A DNA stretch of 6,476 bases from Hyphomicrobiales bacterium (GCA_021775515.1 JAJFHR010000322.1:1-6476), one strand, 5' to 3'. Shown: positions 1 to 6,476, counted from the stretch's first letter. A program made the numbers and translations. Notes: a model not told the origin generated them from the letters alone.

Positions 1-410
1 CCTTATCGCGTATCCACCGCGACCGTGTTATTGAAATAAAATTTGACCACCCTGAGACGATTAAATTCAAAGGCGAAAAACATGATTTCGAAGAACTCAT
101 GGGCAACTTGCTCGACAACGCCTTTAAGTGGGCGCAAGGCAAAATTGTTGTCACAGTAACCCAGGCCTCTCCCAGGCAAGATGCCGGAGATTTGTTGTTG
201 CTTATTGTTGAAGATGACGGTCCCGGGTTAGCTGAAGAGATGCGATTGGAGGCGCTAAAACGAGGCAAACGGCTGGATGAATCAAAGCCTGGGTCAGGCT
301 TGGGTTTATCGATTGTTACTGAGTTGATAGATATTTATGGTGGCGAAATAAAGCTTGGGGATTCGCATCTGGGAGGACTGAGGGTTGATGTGATCCTACC
401 CAAAGCCTGA
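1..410 (+). CDS. Sensor histidine kinase, C-terminal ATP-binding domain (5' end outside window), PhoQ/FeuQ-like
   Basis: This is the tail of a two-component sensor kinase; the reading frame is open from base 3 to the stop at 408-410, giving 135 visible residues. The ATG at base 99 is internal, because the codons before it already encode typical kinase sequence leading into the ATP-binding domain (ending KGEKHDFEELM). Visible motifs of the HATPase_c (GHKL) fold are the N box GNLLDNAFKW (fragment residues 34-43), the G1 box VEDDGPGL (69-76) and the G2 box GSGLGLSIV (97-105), followed by the usual LGGLRVDVILP ending. The domain binds ATP and phosphorylates the conserved histidine of the dimerisation domain, which lies off the window together with the membrane sensor region. 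Composition of the boxes resembles alphaproteobacterial PhoQ-like kinases such as rhizobial FeuQ. That subfamily assignment is from memory and less certain than the domain call. The partner response regulator is expected to the left. Confidence 0.95.
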   Translation, partial: LSRIHRDRVIEIKFDHPETIKFKGEKHDFEELMGNLLDNAFKWAQGKIVVTVTQASPRQDAGDLLLLIVEDDGPGLAEEMRLEALKRGKRLDESKPGSGLGLSIVTELIDIYGGEIKLGDSHLGGLRVDVILPKA

Positions 411-441
411 GCAATAACACTTGTTTTGAAAATCAATATAC

Positions 442-459
442 GGCGGCTAATTTGCCGCC
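442..459 (+). terminator. Small GC-rich hairpin after the kinase gene, possible weak terminator
   Basis: Arms GGCGGC (442-447) and GCCGCC (454-459) are perfectly complementary around the six-base loop TAATTT, 31 bases past the kinase stop. There is no run of T after the right arm, so it is not a textbook intrinsic terminator. It could be a weak terminator, an mRNA-stabilising 3' hairpin or chance. Confidence 0.35.
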
Positions 460-495
460 ATCATGCCGTTTCATACAAGGTTAATAAAATTGTCG

Positions 496-510
496 GAATT
501 CAACGAATTC
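496..510. repeat. GAATTC-AAC-GAATTC dyad upstream of the 481-residue gene
   Basis: The palindrome GAATTC occurs twice (496-501 and 505-510), separated by AAC, so the 15 bases read as a direct repeat of 9-base period and also as an inverted repeat around a three-base centre. It lies 75 bases before the start at 586, a position suited to an operator or activator site. No known binding protein is recognised; function is inference only. Confidence 0.4.
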
Positions 511-554
511 TTAAATGCTTGCGCCGCATACTGTTTTCTTATGGCCAAAACTTT

Positions 555-582
555 TTGTTGCAGTGGCAAACGACATTAGAAT
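555..582 (+). promoter_or_regulatory. Candidate sigma-70-type promoter touching the start of the 481-residue gene
   Basis: TTGTTG (555-560) and TAGAAT (577-582) are separated by 16 bases, a fair match to housekeeping -35 and -10 elements. The -10 ends only three bases before the ATG at 586, so transcription would begin at about the start codon. Either the mRNA is leaderless, or translation starts further in, or the match is accidental. Confidence 0.2.
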
Positions 583-585
583 TTT

Positions 586-2031
586 ATGAAGATCGATACT
601 GAGAAGCAAGATAAACTCTCTGAGCGCCTGGCTTCTTTATCGGCAGAGGCCGCAATTGCCTTGATGCGCGAGGTAGAGCGCGACAAGCTGCGTGGAGAAG
701 ACACTTACCCGCACGATTTTGTCTGTAGTCAGCTTAGAAAAACTATAGAAGAAACCGGACTCAAGGTCGACCGTCTTGGCTCTCCCAGAAGGCTATTCTG
801 CGAGCCATTTGAGGTTTTTCTCGTTGACGAAAAATCTGATAGCGATCAACGCGGCGCGATCTCGCGCAAATCAATCGCGCCAATCTGGAATTGGCTTTTA
901 GGCGAGTTATTTTGTGATCAACTGCCAGTCCTGGAAGTCGAAATAATCAAGGCGCTTTTGGATAACGAGCCTGATTGCGCCAGACAATTGATGAAAGAGT
1001 TCCATAAGGAAGCCGGCGATAGGATTTGGGCAGAACTTAGTAAGGTTGAAGAGGGTTCACGCGCTCATTTGGGTTATAATGTAAAATTTGGCGGAATTGG
1101 GATTTTTGAGGATGCGCTTGAAATTGCCAGAGTGTTGCAAATTGCCCCTGCCTTCAATCGACTAAGCAAACAGGTGCAGTCAGGGACAACTCTGCAACAC
1201 GATGAAGATATTCACCATTGTGTTGGTCTTTACCGGCAATTCGTCAATTCAGCCTCTGCACATGCTGAATTGGGGATGCTGTTGATCGCCGCGCGCTTGA
1301 AAAACCGCTACGAAATACTCAAAGTTGTACGAAACCACATTGGTACGGACAATTATTCCGTTGCAATGAAGGACCCGGCTTTTGTCAGTGGAACCACTGT
1401 GCTTTTTAACCTTGAGCAAAGTGTCGCCGAAGCAATCAAGATAATCCCGCAATATGATGATTTTGGCTTTGTCGCCCACAGGATTGCAGAATTTCATAGT
1501 TGTGCCGAGTTATTCACCTCATTTTTCAACATCACACCTAATTCATTGTGGGGCAGCAGGCTCATCCAAATTCGCAACGACCTTTCATCAGCGATTCAAG
1601 TGCAAATTGAACAATTGCCCCGGTTGATTAACTCCATACGCTATCATGGTGACAGCGGCTCAAATTTCCAGACACACAAATCCGCAGGGCCAAACAGCGA
1701 ACCTGGTCCCAACAACTATGATGTCAATCAGGCAATTTTCACCGCCAAACTTTTGATGTTGTCAGGAAAATTCCTCAGCCAACTGTCAATTTATGACGCG
1801 GTCACAAAAGCTAAACATGATGCCAATAATTTTATTGAGACCGTGGCAGAAAGGATTGTTTCCGATCTTGCCAAAGCTGTGGGTCAGGAAAAACAGGTTG
1901 TACAGAAGTATTTCAAACCGATGGTCGATTTAACGTTGATCATCCAAGGCAAAGAAATTGCTGCGCTATTGGAGCGTCGCGGAGAGGCAGCAGCACGCTC
2001 GGCGCCGATCCGCAAAACAGCCGCTACCTGA
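586..2031 (+). CDS. Conserved-looking hypothetical protein, 481 residues, function unknown
   Basis: I do not recognise a named family, though the style of the N-terminal third (LGSPRRLFCEPFEVFLVD at 64-81, then SRKSIAPIWNWL at 93-104) feels familiar from uncharacterised rhizobial proteins. The protein is probably soluble: no signal peptide or membrane segment is evident. It looks mostly helical, with charged amphipathic stretches at 1-35 and 420-470, a histidine-rich patch near 205-211 (HDEDIHH), and a flexible Gly/Ser/Asn/Pro loop at about 354-378 that may separate two helical parts. There are no obvious catalytic motifs, Walker boxes or DNA-binding helices. An in-frame TAG at 577-579 rules out a longer product. 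No convincing Shine-Dalgarno precedes 586; TTG at 661 with AGAGG (645-649) eleven bases ahead is an alternative start. It follows the kinase on the same strand after 175 bases, so co-transcription is possible but not shown. That it is a real gene is likely from its length and from its protein-like, non-repetitive composition. Confidence 0.85.
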   Translation: MKIDTEKQDKLSERLASLSAEAAIALMREVERDKLRGEDTYPHDFVCSQLRKTIEETGLKVDRLGSPRRLFCEPFEVFLVDEKSDSDQRGAISRKSIAPIWNWLLGELFCDQLPVLEVEIIKALLDNEPDCARQLMKEFHKEAGDRIWAELSKVEEGSRAHLGYNVKFGGIGIFEDALEIARVLQIAPAFNRLSKQVQSGTTLQHDEDIHHCVGLYRQFVNSASAHAELGMLLIAARLKNRYEILKVVRNHIGTDNYSVAMKDPAFVSGTTVLFNLEQSVAEAIKIIPQYDDFGFVAHRIAEFHSCAELFTSFFNITPNSLWGSRLIQIRNDLSSAIQVQIEQLPRLINSIRYHGDSGSNFQTHKSAGPNSEPGPNNYDVNQAIFTAKLLMLSGKFLSQLSIYDAVTKAKHDANNFIETVAERIVSDLAKAVGQEKQVVQKYFKPMVDLTLIIQGKEIAALLERRGEAAARSAPIRKTAAT

Positions 2032-2075
2032 GATTTTCTTTAAAGTTTCCTTAAAATGGCCGAGTATTAAATTCT

Positions 2076-3071
2076 CTAAACCGTCTTGGCATTCTGTGGA
2101 GTAGATTCTGGAGTTCCCCGCTCGCGGTAAGGCGTGCGCCCGAACAGCGACCGGTAACACTTTGAAAAATGCGAGGGCGAAGAAAATCCGCAAGCCAACG
2201 CAATGTTGATTACAGACTGATTTGTCTGTAACAGCAGCAATCGGGCTCGCCGCAGACGCAAATCGAGATAAAACCGTTTCGGAGTGCGGTCCAGATAGCG
2301 TCTAAAAAGTCGCTCCAATTGGCGTGTAGACAGGCCAACCTGTGCGGCCAGCTCACTGGGAGGTAACGGTTCTTCCAGATTACACTCCATAGTTTCGATA
2401 ATTTTCACCAATTTTGGATGACGCGCACCGATACGCGCAGGTACTGACATGCGCTGGTCCTCATCAGGGAGGCGAATAGGCAAGTGCATGACTTGCTCCG
2501 CTACATCCTCTGCGAGCGTAGGTCCATGTTGTTTAGATATCAGAGTTAGCATAAAATCAATTGTTGCCGTGCCGCCGGCGCAGGTAAAGCGATTGCGATC
2601 GATTTCAAAAAGTTTGCCGGACAAATCTAGATCAGGAAATGATTCGACAAATGACGGAATGTTTTCCCAATGCGTTGTGCAGCGGTAACCATCAAGCAAT
2701 CCAGCAATCGCCAAAACATGACCGGCTGTGCAAAGAGATCCAATGTCGCGGCCCCGCCGCGCAATCGTTCTCAGCCAGTTGATGAGCGCTTTTTGGGTAT
2801 TATGTTGAACGTTAAGGCCGCCGCAAATAACAACCGCAGCGCGATCATCGACTTCTTTGATGTTACCGTCAGGCGTAATAACCAGACCACTTGATGCTGG
2901 TACAGGCTCGCCATCAGTTGTGTAAACTTTCCATCTGTATAACTCGCTGTCGGCCAGCCTGTTGGCAATCCTGACCATTTCGATCGCCGAGGTCAGCGGG
3001 ATCATTGAATATTCCGGCATAAGTACAAATGCGAAAATTTGCGGATTTTCGCGTGGGGGATCACCAAACAT
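2076..3071 (-). CDS. GlxA-type AraC-family transcriptional regulator (DJ-1/PfpI-like domain plus AraC HTH), GbdR-like
   Basis: The 331-residue protein has the two-domain layout of GlxA-family regulators. Residues about 11-195 form a class I glutamine amidotransferase-like (DJ-1/PfpI) domain with a nucleophile-elbow-type segment GSLCTAGHVLAIAGLLDG (111-128, Cys114), the THWE motif (133-136) and CAGGTATIDFMLTLI (164-178). Residues about 220-318 form the AraC DNA-binding domain, with a first helix-turn-helix at 238-259 and a second at 286-308, ending in the family signature GFSSPSHFSKCYRSLFGRTP. In this family the first domain usually senses a ligand rather than acting as an enzyme. Relatives such as GbdR and SouR activate glycine betaine, dimethylglycine or sarcosine catabolism. 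Together with the adjacent soxG and soxA, this suggests control of sarcosine oxidase, which is inference. The start is bounded by a TGA (3072-3074) directly before the ATG. AGGTAGG at 3084-3090 is a rather distant ribosome site, 12 bases away. The next Met is residue 18, inside the first strand. Confidence 0.93.
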   Translation of the reverse strand: MFGDPPRENPQIFAFVLMPEYSMIPLTSAIEMVRIANRLADSELYRWKVYTTDGEPVPASSGLVITPDGNIKEVDDRAAVVICGGLNVQHNTQKALINWLRTIARRGRDIGSLCTAGHVLAIAGLLDGYRCTTHWENIPSFVESFPDLDLSGKLFEIDRNRFTCAGGTATIDFMLTLISKQHGPTLAEDVAEQVMHLPIRLPDEDQRMSVPARIGARHPKLVKIIETMECNLEEPLPPSELAAQVGLSTRQLERLFRRYLDRTPKRFYLDLRLRRARLLLLQTNQSVINIALACGFSSPSHFSKCYRSLFGRTPYRERGTPESTPQNAKTV

Positions 3072-3117
3072 TCATTCAGCCAACCTACCTGAAATAGCCA
3101 GTTTAACGTTGCATCAT

Positions 3118-3175
3118 AATTTGGCCGAGCATGCACCCGATTTCAAAAAGACGCAATGAAATTGGCGGCCAAATT
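3118..3175. repeat. Perfect 10-base inverted repeat with 38-base spacer upstream of the AraC-type regulator
   Basis: AATTTGGCCG (3118-3127) and CGGCCAAATT (3166-3175) are exact reverse complements, with arm centres 48 bases apart. Both lie in the 137-base gap between soxG and the regulator, the near arm 47-56 bases before the regulator ATG. The far arm sits in a cluster of TTGG/CCAA half-sites (3162-3177: TTGG, CGG, CCAA, A, TTGG). No T-run follows the right arm on either strand, so a terminator is less likely than a pair of operator sites permitting DNA looping or autoregulation. Possible minus-strand promoter matches here (TTGAAA at 3146-3141, AATTAT at 3121-3116, spacing 19) are weak; that -10 would overlap the near arm. 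Confidence 0.55.
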
Positions 3176-3208
3176 GGAAAAATCCCGTCTCGCATTACCT
3201 GATAAATA

Positions 3209-3829
3209 TCAGACAGTTGGTTCAGTCTGCGAGCGGAAAAGTTCAAGCCGGGTATCTTCATGGGCTGTTTGCAGCAACCATTCCCATACATAATTTGCAT
3301 AGGATCTAAAGACATAGAGATCAACAACATCGGGGTTGCTGCGGACAAAATGAACAAGAGCGGCAACATCGGCAAAAAGCAATCGTCGGACCGTGCCGGG
3401 ATTAAACTGAGGCAGGGTTAGATCAACGGACGTGCCCTTGATCAAAACTTCGCGAACCTGATCCCCGGTGAGTTGAATGATGGTTCGCGCATCACTCATA
3501 TTACAAGCAAAAGCCAAATTTTTGGCAAGATTTCCCGACAGATCGGACCATAGTTTATCCTGGGCTTTAAGTGGCACGGTAATCAGCCACTGGTCGATGG
3601 ATAACCACAAAACGGTTGTGTTGCCTTTTTTCACACTGGTTCGGGGTGAGGTTGGCAATTCAACCCCCAATACGGCCGAGACGTTTTTCATAAACGCCTT
3701 ATCGCTGGAATTTCCCCGCAGGTCGATCATCGCGACATCTTCGCGTTCACGCATGTCAATCAGCAACGGCTGGCTTTCCGCATCCTGCGCCCGGTGCTGC
3801 AGGGCCGTTGTACTGGGCAGATCAGGCAT
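3209..3829 (-). CDS. soxG: Sarcosine oxidase gamma subunit SoxG
   Basis: SoxG is the small gamma subunit of heterotetrameric sarcosine oxidase, a cytoplasmic complex oxidising sarcosine to glycine with transfer of the methyl carbon to tetrahydrofolate. The 206-residue product has the family's usual size and landmarks: LWLSIDQWLI (74-83), SDARTIIQLTGDQVREVLIKG (112-132 region) with the following VDLTLPQF, and the C-terminal LYVFRSYANYVWEWL (171-185). It belongs to the YgfZ/GcvT-like fold group and has a structural role rather than carrying a cofactor. The ATG at 3829 is preferred: it overlaps the soxA stop by 8 bases (ATGCCTGA), a typical sign of translational coupling, and has GAGGG 11 bases upstream. 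A longer frame starting at TTG 3871 would add 14 residues of poor fit lying inside soxA. The gene comes directly after soxA, in the usual order soxB-soxD-soxA-soxG. Confidence 0.95.
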   Translation of the reverse strand: MPDLPSTTALQHRAQDAESQPLLIDMREREDVAMIDLRGNSSDKAFMKNVSAVLGVELPTSPRTSVKKGNTTVLWLSIDQWLITVPLKAQDKLWSDLSGNLAKNLAFACNMSDARTIIQLTGDQVREVLIKGTSVDLTLPQFNPGTVRRLLFADVAALVHFVRSNPDVVDLYVFRSYANYVWEWLLQTAHEDTRLELFRSQTEPTV

Positions 3830-6476
3830 TTTGGCGTTTTCCCTCTTTATCGTAAAAAACCGGATCGACAATTGTGGCGCTTACAACCTTGTCTTCTAAA
3901 GGAAATTGAAGCGTTTCCCCCATTTTCGCCCGCCCGTCCTTGATGAGACCAAAAGCAATAGAACGCTTCAGTGTAGGGCTGTAATAACTCGAAGACACAT
4001 GGCCGATGGTTTTCATTGGTGGTTTATCCAAAAGCACTTCAACCGCATAGGCTCCGTCAGGCAAAATTTCTTGCGGATCTTCTGTCAATAACCCCACCAT
4101 CTGCTTGCGGCCTTTACCAGCCAAGTAGGCTCGCTCCAGTGAACGTTTGCCAATAAAATCTTTCTTCTTTCTGGAAACCGCCCAGGACAACCCAAGGTCA
4201 TGGGGGGTAACGGTCCCGTCCGTTTCATCACCGATAGCAATAAAACCCTTTTCGGCGCGCATCACATGCAAAGGTTCCGTCCCGTAGGCGCTAAGGCCGA
4301 ACTCACTGCCAGCCTCCACGATCATCTGCCACAAAGCCAGTCCTGAATTAGCCGGAACAGCGATCTCAAATGACAATTCGCCTGAAAAACTAATTCGGTA
4401 TGCGCGGGTTAAAATGCCACAGAGCTGCCCTTGTTTGTAGTCCATCGGCGCGAAAGCCTCGGCGGAAAAGTCAATATTTCCTTCAAGTTTTTGCAAAATT
4501 TCGCGTGAGCGCGGCCCGGCGATTGCAAATTGAGCATAATTCTCGGTGACAGGTGTTATGAACAGTTTCAGCTCCGGCCATTCAGTTTGGTGCCACTCTT
4601 CAAGCCAGCCGAAAATACGGTCGGCATTGCCGCTGGTCGTGTGAACCAGAAAATGATCATCGGACAACCTGACGCTCACGCCATCGTCGATCAGAAAGCC
4701 ATCCTCATTCATCATTAAACCATAACGGCACCTTCCAGGATTTAACGTGCTGAAAGTGTTGGAATAAATCCGATCAAGGAAGGTTGCTGCATCCGGTCCC
4801 TTTAATTCAATCTTGCCCAAAGTTGAAAGATCAATAATGCCGGCCTGCTTACGGGTAGCAAGAATTTCCCGATTGATCGCGGCCGCCCGATTTTCATTTT
4901 CTTGCGGATAACAATAAGGACGGCGCCATAGGCCAACGGGCTCGGGGTCGCTGTTATTTTGCACATGCCAACTCCAAACGGGTGTCTGCCGTACCGGCTG
5001 AAATAGATGTTTTGCCCTGCTACCTACAATCGAACCGAATGAAAACGGCGTAAAGGGCGGGCGAAACCGTGTGGTCCCGGCAGCAGGAATAGTGGTGCTT
5101 AATGTGTCCGACAATATCCCTAATGCATTGATGTTACTCGTTTTTCCCTGATCAGTTGCCATGCCCAGAGTGGTATACCGCTTAAGATGTTCAACCGAAC
5201 GGTAACCTTCTCTGGCCGCTAATTCTATATCTGCTGCAGTGACATCGTTCTGGAAATCGATGAAATGTTTTGTACCCTCATTTTTCGCCCCCAATGACGG
5301 TGCAAACCATAGCGGCTCCATTGCCGACGGTACTTCTTGCCAGGCCTTTGGACGCACCACTTTTTTGCCACCGGATTTTCCGGTAGCAGATTTAGCCGCC
5401 TGCGATCCGGCATCAAATGATTCAGCGGTCAGGGTCGGAAGATCGAAACTGCCGTTGGCTGCGCCGATCGCCGAAATTGCCTCCGTTGTAGAATCAGGAC
5501 GGAAGGATTGCAGCTCGTCATCAAATTTCACAGAGCCGTTCACATGGCAGAACAGGTGGGCGGTGGGGTTCCAGCCACCTGACATGCATACCAGATCACA
5601 TTCAACTCTCTCAAAAGGCGGCGCTAGACGGCCGGTTTGAGTTCTGGCGGCAATTTGAACCCCCTCTATCGAATTGCCGCCAAAGCTGGTTTCGACGTTG
5701 GAAATAACGGCTCCGCGTACGATTTTGATACCTGCCTCTTCAGCCCGGCTGATTACCGCCGAACTGGCGTTTTCGCGACTGTCAATAATTCGCGGCACCG
5801 ACACGCCAGCCTGTTGCAATATAAGCGCCGTCAAATAGGCATCGTCGTTATTAGTGAAAATGACACCGCGTTCTCCCGGCGTTACCCCATATCGAACCAC
5901 ATATGCACGTGCGGCCGAGGCCAGCATGACACCCGGCCGGTCGTTATTGGCAAAAGTTAGCGGGCGTTCAATGGCACCGGTAGCAACAATGACCTCTTTT
6001 GCCCGCACCTTCCAAAGGCGGTGGCGTGGAGTGTGCGGGGTCCGATCCTGTTCGCTGAGGTGGTCATTGATACGTTCACACATTAAAACCCAATTGTGAT
6101 CGTAATGCCCGGTTACGGTGGTGCGTACAAGCAGATGTACATTTTCTGCCTTTGCCAGCTTTGCGACAGCCGTTTTTACCCATTCCAAAGGTGCTGCACC
6201 ATCAAGTGTGCCGTCAATACAGTCCGAAAACCCGCCAAAACGCGGCGCAAGATCAGCTACTATTACCCGCGCACCTGTTTCAGCCGCTGCTAAAGCGGCT
6301 GACAATCCGGCTATCCCTGCGCCTGCAATCAAAACATCGCAATGAACATGCACCTGTTCGTAGATGCTCTTATCAGCTTCCTCCGGCACAGTTCCAAGGC
6401 CTGCGGCGTGGCGGATTACATGCTCATACTGCGGCCATAGTTTGGCTGGCCACATGAAGGTTTTATAATAAAACCC
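3822..6476 (-). CDS. soxA: Sarcosine oxidase alpha subunit SoxA (N-terminal end outside window)
   Basis: SoxA is the large subunit of the tetrahydrofolate-dependent heterotetrameric sarcosine oxidase (sarcosine + THF + O2 gives glycine, methylene-THF and H2O2). The visible 884 residues begin with GFYYKTFMWP, a conserved internal segment, so the ATG at 6453-6455 is not the start. About 100 residues are missing, including the N-terminal ferredoxin-like (Fer2_4) domain; full-length relatives are near 1,000 residues. Numbered from the first visible residue, the Rossmann dinucleotide site GAGIAG is at 52-57, followed by VATGAIERP (164-172), NNDRPGVMLAS (177-187) and SGGWNPTAH (299-307), which make the NAD-binding half. 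Next comes the SoxA-specific segment with FIDFQNDVTAADI (405-417) and KRYTTLGMATDQGKTSN (432-448). The C-terminal half is a GcvT-like aminomethyltransferase domain (about 535-877), with STLGKIELKGPDA (551-563), GRCRYGLMMNEDGF (581-594), YGTEPLHVMRAEKGF (731-745) and DGTVTPHDLGL (753-763), which binds folate. No frameshift or missing motif is seen. The gene couples to soxG through an 8-base overlap. Confidence 0.97.
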   Translation of the reverse strand, partial: GFYYKTFMWPAKLWPQYEHVIRHAAGLGTVPEEADKSIYEQVHVHCDVLIAGAGIAGLSAALAAAETGARVIVADLAPRFGGFSDCIDGTLDGAAPLEWVKTAVAKLAKAENVHLLVRTTVTGHYDHNWVLMCERINDHLSEQDRTPHTPRHRLWKVRAKEVIVATGAIERPLTFANNDRPGVMLASAARAYVVRYGVTPGERGVIFTNNDDAYLTALILQQAGVSVPRIIDSRENASSAVISRAEEAGIKIVRGAVISNVETSFGGNSIEGVQIAARTQTGRLAPPFERVECDLVCMSGGWNPTAHLFCHVNGSVKFDDELQSFRPDSTTEAISAIGAANGSFDLPTLTAESFDAGSQAAKSATGKSGGKKVVRPKAWQEVPSAMEPLWFAPSLGAKNEGTKHFIDFQNDVTAADIELAAREGYRSVEHLKRYTTLGMATDQGKTSNINALGILSDTLSTTIPAAGTTRFRPPFTPFSFGSIVGSRAKHLFQPVRQTPVWSWHVQNNSDPEPVGLWRRPYCYPQENENRAAAINREILATRKQAGIIDLSTLGKIELKGPDAATFLDRIYSNTFSTLNPGRCRYGLMMNEDGFLIDDGVSVRLSDDHFLVHTTSGNADRIFGWLEEWHQTEWPELKLFITPVTENYAQFAIAGPRSREILQKLEGNIDFSAEAFAPMDYKQGQLCGILTRAYRISFSGELSFEIAVPANSGLALWQMIVEAGSEFGLSAYGTEPLHVMRAEKGFIAIGDETDGTVTPHDLGLSWAVSRKKKDFIGKRSLERAYLAGKGRKQMVGLLTEDPQEILPDGAYAVEVLLDKPPMKTIGHVSSSYYSPTLKRSIAFGLIKDGRAKMGETLQFPLEDKVVSATIVDPVFYDKEGKRQNA
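3841..3845 (-). promoter_or_regulatory. Ribosome binding site of soxG
   Basis: GAGGG on the minus strand lies 11 bases before the soxG ATG at 3829, within the last codons of soxA. It supports this ATG over the upstream TTG at 3871 and fits translation coupled to termination of soxA. Confidence 0.55.

Noticed and set aside
1249..1497. 82-residue minus-strand open frame inside the 481-residue gene
   Set aside because: It is antisense to a longer, better formed gene and has no ribosome site or domain.
2032..2075. Bidirectional terminator between the convergent genes
   Set aside because: The only inverted match is TTTAA/TTAAA (2039-2055), a five-pair all-A/T stem too weak to call.
2449..3159. 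Short open frames on both strands over and next to the regulator gene
   Set aside because: They fall in or run into the AraC-family gene, whose domains are unambiguous, and their compositions look random.
3118..3175. Intrinsic terminator of soxG
   Set aside because: The stem would enclose a 38-base loop and no T-run follows it on the minus strand (the next bases read ATGATGCAAC).
3830..3871. Longer soxG starting at TTG 3871
   Set aside because: The extra 14 residues overlap the soxA end by about 50 bases, use a TTG start and lack family-like sequence; the ATG at 3829 has GAGGG and a coupled overlap.
3477..3899. 140-residue plus-strand open frame
   Set aside because: It lies antisense to soxG and the end of soxA, has no recognisable domain, and both opposing genes have clear family motifs.
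5239..5640. 133-residue plus-strand open frame, with similar ones at 5637-5960 and 5854-6457
   Set aside because: All are antisense to the soxA coding sequence, overlap one another and show no protein family features.

Overview
The window looks like chromosomal DNA from an alphaproteobacterium, most likely of the rhizobial order Hyphomicrobiales and probably a marine or lower-GC member, because base composition looks moderate by eye. This rests on protein style: a rhizobial PhoQ/FeuQ-type sensor kinase tail, a heterotetrameric sarcosine oxidase of the alphaproteobacterial type, and a GlxA/GbdR-like AraC regulator. I cannot name a genus.

Layout. Plus strand: the C-terminal 135 residues of a sensor histidine kinase (1-410), a 175-base gap with a small GC-rich hairpin (442-459) and a GAATTC-AAC-GAATTC dyad (496-510), then an unrecognised 481-residue protein (586-2031). 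After a 44-base convergent gap, everything to the right is on the minus strand. Read in transcription order it is soxA (6476 to 3822, 5' end outside the window), soxG (3829 to 3209, overlapping soxA by 8 bases), a 137-base gap holding a perfect 10-base inverted repeat, and a GlxA-type AraC-family regulator (3071 to 2076).

How the genes work together. SoxA and SoxG are the alpha and gamma subunits of tetrahydrofolate-dependent heterotetrameric sarcosine oxidase, which demethylates sarcosine to glycine, passes the methyl carbon to tetrahydrofolate and releases hydrogen peroxide. The beta and delta subunits (soxB, soxD) are expected just beyond the right edge. The regulator downstream resembles those that control glycine betaine, dimethylglycine and sarcosine catabolism, so a role in controlling this locus is a reasonable inference. 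The kinase and the hypothetical gene belong to a separate, opposing unit.

I see no mobile element, CRISPR array, RNA gene or obvious new system. The items most worth a second look are the 481-residue orphan protein and the long-spaced inverted repeat in front of the regulator.
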